From the NCBI RefSeq assembly GCF_008802355.1, contig NZ_VZRA01000002.1, forward strand, positions 65,709-129,708: a stretch of 64,000 nt of DNA. The letters run 5' to 3'. This DNA comes from Oryzomonas sagensis (GTDB lineage Bacteria; Desulfobacterota; Desulfuromonadia; Geobacterales; Pseudopelobacteraceae). Shown here piece after piece: positions 56,161 through 63,689 of this stretch. The translations under genes were made by a program, and so were the position numbers. Numbering within the stretch: the stretch's first letter is position 1; every line of letters begins with the position of its first letter. The notes beneath the pieces are model-generated. The model did not search any database, had not been told where the DNA came from, and saw only the letters and a program-made list of their open reading frames with translations.

Positions 56161-57408
56161 ATGGATTACGTAAAACTGATCAACTGTATGCGCTGCGGGA
56201 TGTGCCTCCCCGCCTGCCCCACCTACAAGGAGACCTTCCTGGAGACCGCCTCGCCGAGGGGGCGGGTGGCGCTGATACGCAAACTCCAGGAAGGGGAACT
56301 GGACCAGTCCGAGCGCCTTCTGGAGTACCTCTCCCTCTGCCTGGACTGCCAGGCGTGCGCTTCGGCCTGCCCCTGCGGGGTCAATGCCGGCGAACTGGTG
56401 GCGGAATTCACCTGCGAGCGCAAGGGAGGGGAGGGGCTCTCCTTCATGGAGGAGTTGATCCTGCGCCGCCTGCTCCCCCATCCCGACCGCCTGGAGGCGG
56501 CCCTGGCCCCCATGCGCCTCTACCAGCGCACCGGCCTGCAAAAACTGGTGCGCAAACTGGGGGTCATGAAGCTGTTCCCGGAGCCCTTGGAACGGATGGA
56601 GGGGCTGCTCCCGAACCTGCCCGCCCGGCCGCTGCGCCAGACCATCGCAGAGGTCACGCCGGCCCGGGGGGAGGAGCGGGGGACCGTGGCCTTCTTCCTG
56701 GGGTGCGTCATGAGCCTGGTCTTCAGCGAGGCGAGCCGGGCGACCGTCCGGCTGCTGTCAGAGCTGGGCTACCGGGTCGTCACCCCCCGCAATCAGGTCT
56801 GCTGCGGCGCGCCCAACATGCTCTCCGGGGACCTGGCCGGCCTGAAGGAGGCGGTGCGCACCAACGTGGCCGTCTTCGGCGGGATCGAGGCGGATTTCAT
56901 CGTTACCGACTGCGGCGGCTGCGGGGCCGAGCTGAAGCACTACGGCCATCACCTGGAGGGGGACCCGGAGGCCGCGGCGTTCAGCGCCAAGGTGCGGGAC
57001 ATCTCCCAGGTCCTGGCGCTGCACCGGGAGGAGTTGCGCGCCAAGCTCAAGCCGCTCCCCGTGACGGTTACCTACCACGACCCGTGCCACATCGCCCACT
57101 GCCAGGGCATCCGCCGGGAGCCGCGGGACCTGCTCCGGCTGATCCCGGGGGTGGAGTACCGGGAGTTGGAAGCGGCCGACGCCTGCTGCGGCAGCGCCGG
57201 CACCTACAACATCGCCAAGCCGGAGATGGCCGACCGCATCCTGACCCGCAAGATCGCCACCATCCGGGCCACCGGGGCGGAACTGCTGGTGACCGGCAAT
57301 CCGGGCTGCCTGCTGCAGTTGAGGAAGGGGCTGGCGGAGCAGTTGCCTGGCGTGGGGATCGTGCATGTGACGGAGCTTCTGGCGCGCAGCCTGGACGGGG
57401 CCGCCTAA
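56161..57408 (+). CDS. glcF: Iron-sulfur subunit GlcF type
   Basis: A 415-residue protein. Two ferredoxin motifs sit at about 10-90 (CMRCGMCLPACPTYKE and CLDCQACASACPCGV), giving two [4Fe-4S] clusters. The two CCG domains have CCGAPNMLSG and CCGSAGTYN, with DCGGCGAELKHYG between. This is the electron-transfer partner of the GlcD-type flavoprotein, delivering electrons to the quinone pool or to another carrier. The ATG at 56161 is preceded by AAGG. It ends 35 bases before a perfect palindromic terminator. Confidence 0.93.
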   Translation: MDYVKLINCMRCGMCLPACPTYKETFLETASPRGRVALIRKLQEGELDQSERLLEYLSLCLDCQACASACPCGVNAGELVAEFTCERKGGEGLSFMEELILRRLLPHPDRLEAALAPMRLYQRTGLQKLVRKLGVMKLFPEPLERMEGLLPNLPARPLRQTIAEVTPARGEERGTVAFFLGCVMSLVFSEASRATVRLLSELGYRVVTPRNQVCCGAPNMLSGDLAGLKEAVRTNVAVFGGIEADFIVTDCGGCGAELKHYGHHLEGDPEAAAFSAKVRDISQVLALHREELRAKLKPLPVTVTYHDPCHIAHCQGIRREPRDLLRLIPGVEYRELEAADACCGSAGTYNIAKPEMADRILTRKIATIRATGAELLVTGNPGCLLQLRKGLAEQLPGVGIVHVTELLARSLDGAA

Positions 57409-57442
57409 AGCCGGCAGGGTTGCAAACCTGCGTCATCTGTAG

Positions 57443-57482
57443 TAGATAAAAGGGGAGCCGTATACGGCTCCCCTTTTATCTA
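57443..57482. terminator. Perfect palindromic terminator after glcF
   Basis: Forty bases at 57443-57482 are a perfect palindrome (TAGATAAAAGGGGAGCCGTA and its complement), with GGGGAGCC/GGCTCCCC as the GC stem and TTTTATCTA after it. It would work on both strands, as AAAA precedes and TTTT follows. Confidence 0.85.
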
Positions 57483-57505
57483 ACCGAAAAGAACGTCAAC
57501 TTTGA

Positions 57506-57614
57506 ATCTGCCACGGAGACACGGAGTACGTCAAAGACACAACCATTTGGGGATGAATCTAACAACGGTTTATCCCTCTGCTTCTGATTTTTCCCTGTGT
57601 CTCTGTGGCGGATT
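57506..57614. repeat. Dispersed repeat family A, copy 8
   Basis: The left arm 57506-57533 has ATCTGCCACGGAGACACGGA. The right arm 57592-57614 has TCCCTGTGTCTCTGTGGCGG. The centre is about 58 bases. It lies between the glcF terminator and the LldR-like gene, and its right arm ends 25 bases before that gene's start. Confidence 0.8.
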
Positions 57615-57639
57615 TTAGTTTTAGCATGATCGGACCCCC

Positions 57640-58359
57640 ATGAAATTTCAGCCCATAAAACCGAAGAAGGTGTCGGCCCAGATCGCCGAGCAGATCCGCG
57701 CCTCGATCCTGGCGGGGGAATTCTCTCCCGGCGACAAGCTCCCCCCGGAGCGCGAGCTGGCCGAGATGTTCGGCGTATCCCGCCCGTCGGTGCGCGAGGC
57801 GCTCAATATCCTGGCTGCGGCCGGGCTGGTCATGTCCTATCAGGGAGGGGGGACGGTGGTGCTGTCCCTGGTGGAGATGCCGGGGGGGAACCCGCTCTCC
57901 GAACTGATCCGGTCGGAGCAGGAACGGGCCCTGGACGTGATCGAGGTGCGCAAGGGGATGGAGTCCTGGACCGCCTACTATGCGGCCCAGCGGGCGCTGC
58001 CCGAGGACCTGCGGCGCATGGAGGAGATCATCGGCGGCATGGAGCGCAACCTGGACGGCCTGAAACCTTCCGAGGACCTGGACGCCAACCTGCACATCGT
58101 GATCGCCCGCGCCACGCACAACATCGTCTGGCTCCACCTCATGCAGAGCCTGTTCGACGCCATGAAGGAGTTCCAGCAAACCGTCTGGCGGGCGGTCTAC
58201 CTGACCAGCGACGACCACCACCTGCTCTTCGGCCACCACCGCCGCATCTTCGAGGCCATCAAGGCCCGGGACGCGGAAACCGCCCGGGAGGCGATGATCG
58301 CCCACCTCACCTTTGCGGAGCAGCGCAGCAGCGCCTACGTCACGCGGCAGCAGGCATAG
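57640..58359 (+). CDS. lldR: FadR-subfamily GntR regulator, LldR-like
   Basis: A 239-residue repressor. The N-terminal winged helix is SAQIAEQIRASILAGEFSPGDKLPPERELAEMFGVSRPSVREALNIL, a textbook GntR pattern. The C-terminal part is all helical, with LDANLHIVIARATHNIV (metal-binding Asp and His) and HHRRIFEAIKARDAETAREAMIAHL, the FCD domain. FCD members of the LldR type bind lactate. The location after lctP-glcD-glcF, with palindromes upstream of lctP and lutC, supports control of lactate genes. The last 20 bases overlap the 3' end of a convergent gene. Symbol given by context; the effector is unproven. Confidence 0.82.
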   Translation: MKFQPIKPKKVSAQIAEQIRASILAGEFSPGDKLPPERELAEMFGVSRPSVREALNILAAAGLVMSYQGGGTVVLSLVEMPGGNPLSELIRSEQERALDVIEVRKGMESWTAYYAAQRALPEDLRRMEEIIGGMERNLDGLKPSEDLDANLHIVIARATHNIVWLHLMQSLFDAMKEFQQTVWRAVYLTSDDHHLLFGHHRRIFEAIKARDAETAREAMIAHLTFAEQRSSAYVTRQQA

Positions 58360-60424
58360 TCCCGCCGCTCCCGTCTTCCTTCCCCTCCCCCTGTGCCGCG
58401 GCTGCCGGCTCCTCCAGCCTGCAGATGCCGATCTTTTCCAGCGCCTTGATCTGCCGCAGGGAATTGCGCGACAATTCGAAGCGGTCCATCATGAACCCGA
58501 TGCTTTCGAAGTAGAAGATGGCGTCCTGCAGGGCGCGGGCGTAGTTCTCCGCCCCTTCCGGCTGCTGCTCCGGCAGGCAGATCAAGACCTCGCCGCTGTC
58601 GATCAGGTGCCAGGCGAGGTTGATGGTCGCCTTCCCTCCCCGCTCAACCACACAGACATAGGCGCCGCAAATCTGTGACCGCCTCCCCTCCGGCGCGGCC
58701 TGGACCACGTTGGCCGAGCCGTAGAGCTCGACGATGTCGTCGGTCGAATGGTAGGAGATGACCGCCACGTCCGGGGCATAGCGAAAGGCCGCTCCCCCCC
58801 CTCCGCTTGACGGGCCGCCGAAGCCGCCGAACCCGGAAAAGCCCGAGTCGCTATCCACCAGCCCCAGGGCCGCAAAAGGCGATTCCACGTGACGCTCCAC
58901 GGCCACCGGCGCTTCGGAAGCGGATTGCGGGTACAGGGACGGAACCGGTGGCGGCGGCGGGGAAAGGGAAGCGGCGGCTTGCTCAAGCTCTTTCAGCCTT
59001 TCCTCCAGGGACTGCTTCTCCCTCTTGAGGTGTTCGACCGCCTTGTGGGCCTTTTTCTTGAAGTTGCCGGCAATGGTGTCCCACACCTTTTTCTCGCCCA
59101 ACACCTGCTCCAGCTTGGACGCAAGGGAGTTCTGTTCGGCTTGGGCGCCCTTCAGCTCAAGCTCCCTATCGGCCAGGAGCGTCTCGAAACGCTGCTGCTC
59201 CTCCCGTCTGCCCTCTTCCAGTCGCTTGACGCTTGCGCGCAGATCTGCACGTTCCTGCTCCAAAGCCTCCCGCTCCCGCTGCCATGCGATGCCCGCGCTC
59301 TCCTTTATGACTGCCAGTTCGGCCCTGAGCGCCTCACGCTCGTTGACCAGCACCTGTTGTTCCTTCATGACGTTCATCAACGTGCCCTGCACGACGCCGT
59401 TCTCGTGGCGGGCGGCCGCCAACTCATCCCGCAAGGCCTGCTCCCGCTCCGTTGCCGCAAGCTCTTCAGCGGCCCGTGAGGCGGCCTCCTTGGAACGGTG
59501 CTCCTCGGAGCTCGAACGTTCGGCCGCGGCGTCCTGGTGGAGCCGGTCCAGTTCCCGGCGCAGGCCGGCCGACTCCTCTTCGGCCCGTTCCCGGCGGCGG
59601 TCCAACTCCTCCGCTCTGGTCTCCGCGTCCCGGCGCTGGGCGCGCTCTTGGGCGAGGAGCTCCTCAAGGTCGCGCAGCGCCTCGGCCTTGCCCTGCAACT
59701 CTGCATGCAACCCGGCGGCAACGTCGCTTTCCGACGCGCCCTGTGGCTCTCTGCCGGCCAACTCCTCCCGAAGCGCCTTCTCCCGCTCCTGGTACGAGGC
59801 GGTGATCCTCTCCTGTTCCTGCTTTATGGCCGTGACGGTCCGCTCGGCCATCCGCTCGGTTGCGGCCTTGGCACGCTCCATATCCTTCAGCGCCGTCCTG
59901 AGGTCGGCAATCTCGGCGGAAAGCGCCGCAACCTCGGGCGACGGGGCATCGGGCACGGACGGTGCAGATGGTTGGGGCGCGGGTGAGGGGGGCTCCACGG
60001 CTGGTGCGGCGTTTTTGGCTGGTTGCTTCCCGCCTCGGGGCGGGGCGGGGGGGCGCATGACGCTGATGCCGCGTATGATGACCTGGCGCATGGCCGGGCT
60101 ATAGTCGAGTTTTACCGGTTCCATGTTGAAACCCATGGACTTGGTGAACTTCAGGGCTTCGTTGGCGAGGCGTTTCTGGTCGGCGGGCTTACGGGTATCG
60201 CAGGTGGTGGAAAAGATGACGGGGCGTTGGGTGGTCGTATCGAAGAAAGCGACATACACGGAAAAGGCGTCGTCCTCGCGGGCGGTGCAGACGTAGGCCT
60301 CGCACAGGTGCCCCTGGCACTGTTCCTCGGTTGGAACGGCACTGTTGGAGGAACGGTAGATCTCGGCGACATGGGGCTCTTTTATCTCGATGTGGCTCAA
60401 GGATTGATTCAGGGAAAACGCCAT
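58340..60424 (-). CDS. Coiled-coil protein with two homologous end domains, riboswitch-controlled
   Basis: A 694-residue soluble protein, not recognised. Residues about 18-124 and about 563-670 are similar. VAEIYRSSNSAVPTEEQCQGHLCEAYVC parallels IVELYGSANVVQAAPEGRRSQICGAYVC, and ALKFTKSMGFNMEPVKLDYS parallels AIFYFESIGFMMDRFELSRN. Both end in an IxVMR/IGICR-type strand. Between them is a Pro-rich hinge (about 125-163) and a coiled coil of about 380 residues (165-545) rich in E, R, A and L, then a Gly/Pro segment. There is no signal peptide or membrane segment. The start ATG 60424 has GGGGG upstream; the open frame runs to 60502. A GEMM-type aptamer and a sigma70-like promoter precede it. Function unknown; a filament or spacer scaffold is conceivable. 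Confidence 0.8.
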   Translation of the reverse strand: MAFSLNQSLSHIEIKEPHVAEIYRSSNSAVPTEEQCQGHLCEAYVCTAREDDAFSVYVAFFDTTTQRPVIFSTTCDTRKPADQKRLANEALKFTKSMGFNMEPVKLDYSPAMRQVIIRGISVMRPPAPPRGGKQPAKNAAPAVEPPSPAPQPSAPSVPDAPSPEVAALSAEIADLRTALKDMERAKAATERMAERTVTAIKQEQERITASYQEREKALREELAGREPQGASESDVAAGLHAELQGKAEALRDLEELLAQERAQRRDAETRAEELDRRRERAEEESAGLRRELDRLHQDAAAERSSSEEHRSKEAASRAAEELAATEREQALRDELAAARHENGVVQGTLMNVMKEQQVLVNEREALRAELAVIKESAGIAWQREREALEQERADLRASVKRLEEGRREEQQRFETLLADRELELKGAQAEQNSLASKLEQVLGEKKVWDTIAGNFKKKAHKAVEHLKREKQSLEERLKELEQAAASLSPPPPPVPSLYPQSASEAPVAVERHVESPFAALGLVDSDSGFSGFGGFGGPSSGGGGAAFRYAPDVAVISYHSTDDIVELYGSANVVQAAPEGRRSQICGAYVCVVERGGKATINLAWHLIDSGEVLICLPEQQPEGAENYARALQDAIFYFESIGFMMDRFELSRNSLRQIKALEKIGICRLEEPAAAAQGEGKEDGSGGTMPAAA

Positions 60425-60520
60425 ACAGCACCCCCATGTAGTGCCGTTTTCCCAAGGGAGAGAACGGCCGGAACCGGTTTTGACCCCCCTTGACCACCAC
60501 AATATGCACGGGTGCCCAGG

Positions 60521-60611
60521 ATCTGATCTTTCGGCACCCGGCTGTCTCCGTGAGACCCGTAGGCTATCCGTCCCGTCATCGCTGGCGGTTTAGTAGTATC
60601 GCTTATCAGAT
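60521..60611 (-). promoter_or_regulatory. GEMM-I/GEMM-Ib-like cyclic dinucleotide riboswitch
   Basis: On the minus strand, P1 is ATCTGAT (60611-60605) paired with ATCAGAT (60527-60521), 7 bp. The joining region reads ACTACTAAACC, then the P1b stem CCG..CGG with a GCGA tetraloop, then GGGACGGATAGCC. P3 is GTCTC/GAGAC, and then comes ACAGCCGGGTGCCGAAAG. Geobacter GEMM-Ib aptamers that sense 3',3'-cGAMP are known to carry AUACUAAACC, GGAAAGCC, GGGUCU and GAGACAGCCGGG; the match is by memory. An alternative helix CGGGTGCC (60540-60533) with GGCACCCG (60516-60509) would break P1. The switching outcome is unclear because no U-run follows. Confidence 0.75.
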
Positions 60612-60642
60612 GGTCAGTAACTGACTGATTTATGTGGAATTA

Positions 60643-60670
60643 ATTCTAAGCGTGGCCGCCGGTTTGTCAA
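60643..60670 (-). promoter_or_regulatory. Sigma70-type promoter for the riboswitch transcript
   Basis: On the minus strand, a perfect TTGACA (60670-60665) and TAGAAT (60648-60643, five of six) are separated by 16 bases. Transcription would start near 60636, about 25 bases before the aptamer, giving a leader of about 210 bases before the start at 60424. Confidence 0.62.
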
Positions 60671-60709
60671 GTGATATTTGGCAGTTCGGTGAATACGGCC
60701 GCCGGGCGC

Positions 60710-61996
60710 TCAGCGTTTCATGGCGTCGTCCATGACCTTGTAGGCGCAGAACTCGCCGCACATGGTGCAGGCCCCGTGGTCGGCGACCGGCGAGTTGGCG
60801 CGGAACTCCCGGGCTTTGTCCTCATCCAGCGCCAGGGCGAATTGCCCCTCCCAGTCCAGCTTCTTCCGGCATGTGGCCATCTGGATGTCCTTGTCCATGG
60901 CGCCCCTGACCCCCTTGGCGATGTCGGCCGCGTGGGCGGCGATGCGGGAGGCGATCACGCCGTCGCGCACGTCCTGCACGTCCGGCAGGCGCAGGTGCTC
61001 GCTGGGGGTGACGTAGCAGAGGAAGTCGGCCCCGGCGGCGGCCGCAATGGCCCCGCCGATGGCGCAGGTGATGTGGTCGTATCCCGGCGCGATATCGGTG
61101 ACCAGGGGCCCCAGGACGTAGAACGGCGCGCCGTGGCACAGGCGCTTCTGCAGCAGGATGTTGGCCTGGATCTGGTTCAGGGGCACATGCCCCGGCCCTT
61201 CGATCATGACCTGTACCCCGGCCTCCTGGGCGCGCTGGGTCAGTTCTCCCAGGAGGATCAGTTCCTGGATTTGAGCCCGGTCCGTGGCGTCGGCCAGGCA
61301 GCCGGGGCGGAAACCGTCGCCCAGGGAGAGGGTCATGTCGTATTCCTTGGTGATATCCAGGAGTTTGTCGAAGTGTTCGAAGAGCGGGTTCTCCTGGCGG
61401 TTGTAGGCCATCCACTCGATGGTGAAGGCACCTCCGCGGGAGACCACGTCCATGAGGCGCCCCTCGTTCTTCATCCGTTCCACCGTGGAGCGGGTCACGC
61501 CGCAGTGCACGGTGATGAAGTCCACGCCGTCCTCGGCATGCTTGATGATGCCGGCGAAGATGTCGTCCACCGTCATGTCCACGATGGCCTTCTTCTTGAC
61601 CCGCACGGCGTCCAGGGCGGCCTGGTAGAGCGGCACGCTGCCGATGCAGGCGTTGGTTTCCGCCACCACGGCCCGCCTGATCTCGTCCACCGGCCCGCCG
61701 GTGGAGAGGTCCATGATGGCGTCGGCCCCGTATTTCACTGCGGTGCGGGCCTTCTCCAGCTCCTTCTGCATGTCGGTATCATCCGAAGACGAGCCGATGT
61801 TGGCGTTGATCTTGGTGCGCAGGCCGGTCCCCACCGGCAGCGGGGTGCCGTTGGCGTGCTTGATGTTGTGGCAGATGACGATGGTGCCGGCTGCCAGACC
61901 GTCGCGGATGAATTCGGGTGGGACCCCTTCCGCTGCGGCTGCGATCTGCATCTGTTCGGTAATGAGGCCCCGGCGGGCGTATTCGAGTTGGGTCAT
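60710..61996 (-). CDS. thiC: Phosphomethylpyrimidine synthase ThiC
   Basis: A 428-residue radical-SAM enzyme that turns aminoimidazole ribotide into hydroxymethylpyrimidine phosphate for thiamine. [17 protein letters not shown] and [15 protein letters not shown] are family motifs. The C-terminal [11 protein letters not shown] is the CX2CX4C cluster-binding motif that holds the [4Fe-4S] centre. GGAG precedes the ATG at 61996. The gene is downstream of thiED, with a gap of 33 bases, and both follow the TPP riboswitch at 63.6 kb, so they are likely one transcript. It is a normal, full-length member of the shorter (bacterial/archaeal) type. Confidence 0.95.
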   Translation of the reverse strand: MTQLEYARRGLITEQMQIAAAAEGVPPEFIRDGLAAGTIVICHNIKHANGTPLPVGTGLRTKINANIGSSSDDTDMQKELEKARTAVKYGADAIMDLSTGGPVDEIRRAVVAETNACIGSVPLYQAALDAVRVKKKAIVDMTVDDIFAGIIKHAEDGVDFITVHCGVTRSTVERMKNEGRLMDVVSRGGAFTIEWMAYNRQENPLFEHFDKLLDITKEYDMTLSLGDGFRPGCLADATDRAQIQELILLGELTQRAQEAGVQVMIEGPGHVPLNQIQANILLQKRLCHGAPFYVLGPLVTDIAPGYDHITCAIGGAIAAAAGADFLCYVTPSEHLRLPDVQDVRDGVIASRIAAHAADIAKGVRGAMDKDIQMATCRKKLDWEGQFALALDEDKAREFRANSPVADHGACTMCGEFCAYKVMDDAMKR

Positions 61997-62029
61997 TGCG
62001 TGCTCCGTATAAAGGATTGATGGTATGGG

Positions 62030-63505
62030 TCAGCGGTCGCTTTGCCGGGCGGCGGCAAAATGATTCACCGGGCTATGCCCCTTGCCCAGGGGGTGGGCCA
62101 GGCGGATGGCGGCGGAGATGAACTCCTTGGCCTTTTCCACGGCGCTTCTGAGCGGCTCCCCTTGGGCGAGGAAGGCGGCGATGGCCGAGGCGTAGGTGCA
62201 GCCGGTGCCGTGGGTGTTGCTGGTGAAGACCCGTTCCGCCGCATATTCCCGGCATTCGTAGCCGTCGAAGAGGATATCCATGGATTGACGGCCGGCCAGA
62301 TGTCCCCCCTTGAGCAGAACGTTGGCCGGGCCCAGGGCGTGCAGGTCGCGGGCGGCCTGTTCCATATCCGCCTCGCAGCGGATCGCTCTCCCCAGCAGGC
62401 GCTCGGCCTCGGGGATGTTGGGGGTCAGCAGGTAGGCCTGGGGCAGCAACTGTTCCAGCAGGATGCGGAGCGAGTCCCGATCCAGCAGGGTCGTGCCCCC
62501 CTTGGATACCATGACCGGGTCGATGACCAGCGGGATATACCCGGTGCGCTCCGCCAGCAGTTCGGCCAAGGCCGAGACGATGGCCGAGGTGTGCAGCATG
62601 CCGGTCTTGATGACGTCCACCGGGATATCGGCCAGCACGGTCGTGATCTGATCCACCACAAAGGAAGGGGGGAGGCCGTGGATGGCCGAAACCTCCCTGG
62701 TATTCTGGGCGGTCAGGGCGGTCAGGGCGCTGGCGGCGTAGCTCCCCAGCAGGGTAATGGTCTTGATGTCGGCCTGGATGCCGGCTCCGCCCCCCGAGTC
62801 GCTGCCGGCCACGGTCAGGACCGAGCCGCGCGGGTAGGGGCAGGTGCGGTTGAAGAGCAGTTTCAGCTCGGCGGCGGCGATGTCGGGACGGGGACTGGAC
62901 AGGACCGACGAGATCACCGCCACGGCGTCGGCGCCGGCGTCGATCACCCGGCAGGCGTTGCTGGTGGTGATGCCGCCGATGGCCACCACCGGGAGCTTGA
63001 TGCGGTCGCGGATGGCGCACAGGCCGCTGGTGCCCGGCATGTGGGTGATGACCTTGCTGTCGGTCGGGTACATGGCACCGAAACCGATATAATCGGCCCC
63101 CTCCTGTTCGGCCTGGAGGGCCTCGTCCAGGTTATGGGTCGATTTGCCGACGATCTTGCCCGGGCCGAGCAGCTCCCGTGCCTCGGCAATGCCGCCGTCG
63201 TCCTGGCCCAGGTGGACGCCGTCCGCATCCAGTTCCCTGGCCAGCCGAATGTCGTCATTGACGATGAAGGTCACCCCGAAGCGCTTGCAGAGCTGCTTCA
63301 GCTCGCGCCCCTCCTCCAGGCGGGTCTCGTGGCTTTTCTCCTTGGCGCGGTACTGCAGCACCGCCACACCGCCACGCAGGGCGATCCGCACCCGTTCCAC
63401 CAGATTGTCATCCTGGTCGGTGATCAGATACACGCCCCCAACCGGCGGAAATACCTGCGCCGTATTGTTGATGACGAGACGAAACCGTTTGCTGCAGTCG
63501 TCCAT
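62030..63505 (-). CDS. thiED: Bifunctional thiamine-phosphate synthase / HMP(-P) kinase (ThiE-ThiD fusion)
   Basis: A 491-residue fusion. Residues about 20-220 are ThiE: VYLITDQDDNLVERV, VLQYRAKEK, VNDDIRLARELDADGVHLGQDD and YIGFGAMYPTDSK, which join the pyrimidine and thiazole phosphates. Residues about 225-485 are ThiD: VLTVAGSDSGGGAGIQADIKTI and GTGCTYASAIAAFLAQGE, which phosphorylate HMP and HMP phosphate. The ThiE-then-ThiD order is a known fusion. The start is taken at ATG 63505, with GAGGG 8 bases upstream; the open frame to 63652 reaches into the riboswitch. It is regulated by the TPP riboswitch just upstream. Confidence 0.94.
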   Translation of the reverse strand: MDDCSKRFRLVINNTAQVFPPVGGVYLITDQDDNLVERVRIALRGGVAVLQYRAKEKSHETRLEEGRELKQLCKRFGVTFIVNDDIRLARELDADGVHLGQDDGGIAEARELLGPGKIVGKSTHNLDEALQAEQEGADYIGFGAMYPTDSKVITHMPGTSGLCAIRDRIKLPVVAIGGITTSNACRVIDAGADAVAVISSVLSSPRPDIAAAELKLLFNRTCPYPRGSVLTVAGSDSGGGAGIQADIKTITLLGSYAASALTALTAQNTREVSAIHGLPPSFVVDQITTVLADIPVDVIKTGMLHTSAIVSALAELLAERTGYIPLVIDPVMVSKGGTTLLDRDSLRILLEQLLPQAYLLTPNIPEAERLLGRAIRCEADMEQAARDLHALGPANVLLKGGHLAGRQSMDILFDGYECREYAAERVFTSNTHGTGCTYASAIAAFLAQGEPLRSAVEKAKEFISAAIRLAHPLGKGHSPVNHFAAARQSDR

Positions 63506-63524
63506 GGCATATCCCTCGTGGTAA

Positions 63525-63556
63525 TAAAAAAGCCGCACTGTTGTGATACAGGCGGC
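63525..63556 (-). terminator. Riboswitch expression-platform terminator
   Basis: On the minus strand, GCCGC (63556-63552) and GCGGC (63536-63532) flank a 15-base loop and are followed by a run of T (63531-63526). The same GCGGC sequence is at the 3' end of the TPP aptamer, so formation of one helix can exclude another. Fits transcription attenuation when TPP is bound. Confidence 0.65.
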
Positions 63557-63584
63557 CGGGTTCATGGATAAGATGAACAGTCGT

Positions 63585-63680
63585 GCAAGCCGCTTTCCTA
63601 CGCCGGAATTAACCGGATCAGGTTCAAAGGGTCTGATTCCAAAAGGAATCATCTCAGCTCTTGCGAACTCCCCCAGGGCC
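63585..63680 (-). promoter_or_regulatory. TPP riboswitch (THI element)
   Basis: On the minus strand the hallmark GAGCTGAGAT is at about 63660-63651, a P3 hairpin of GATTCC/GGAATC lies at about 63652-63637, and ACCCTTTGAACCTGATCCGG with GTTAATTCCGGCGTAGGAA covers 63632-63595. These are the conserved thi-box segments that grip the pyrimidine and the pyrophosphate of TPP. It stands about 80 bases before thiED, with a terminator between. Exact ends are approximate. Confidence 0.92.
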
Positions 63681-63689
63681 TTGTAATTG

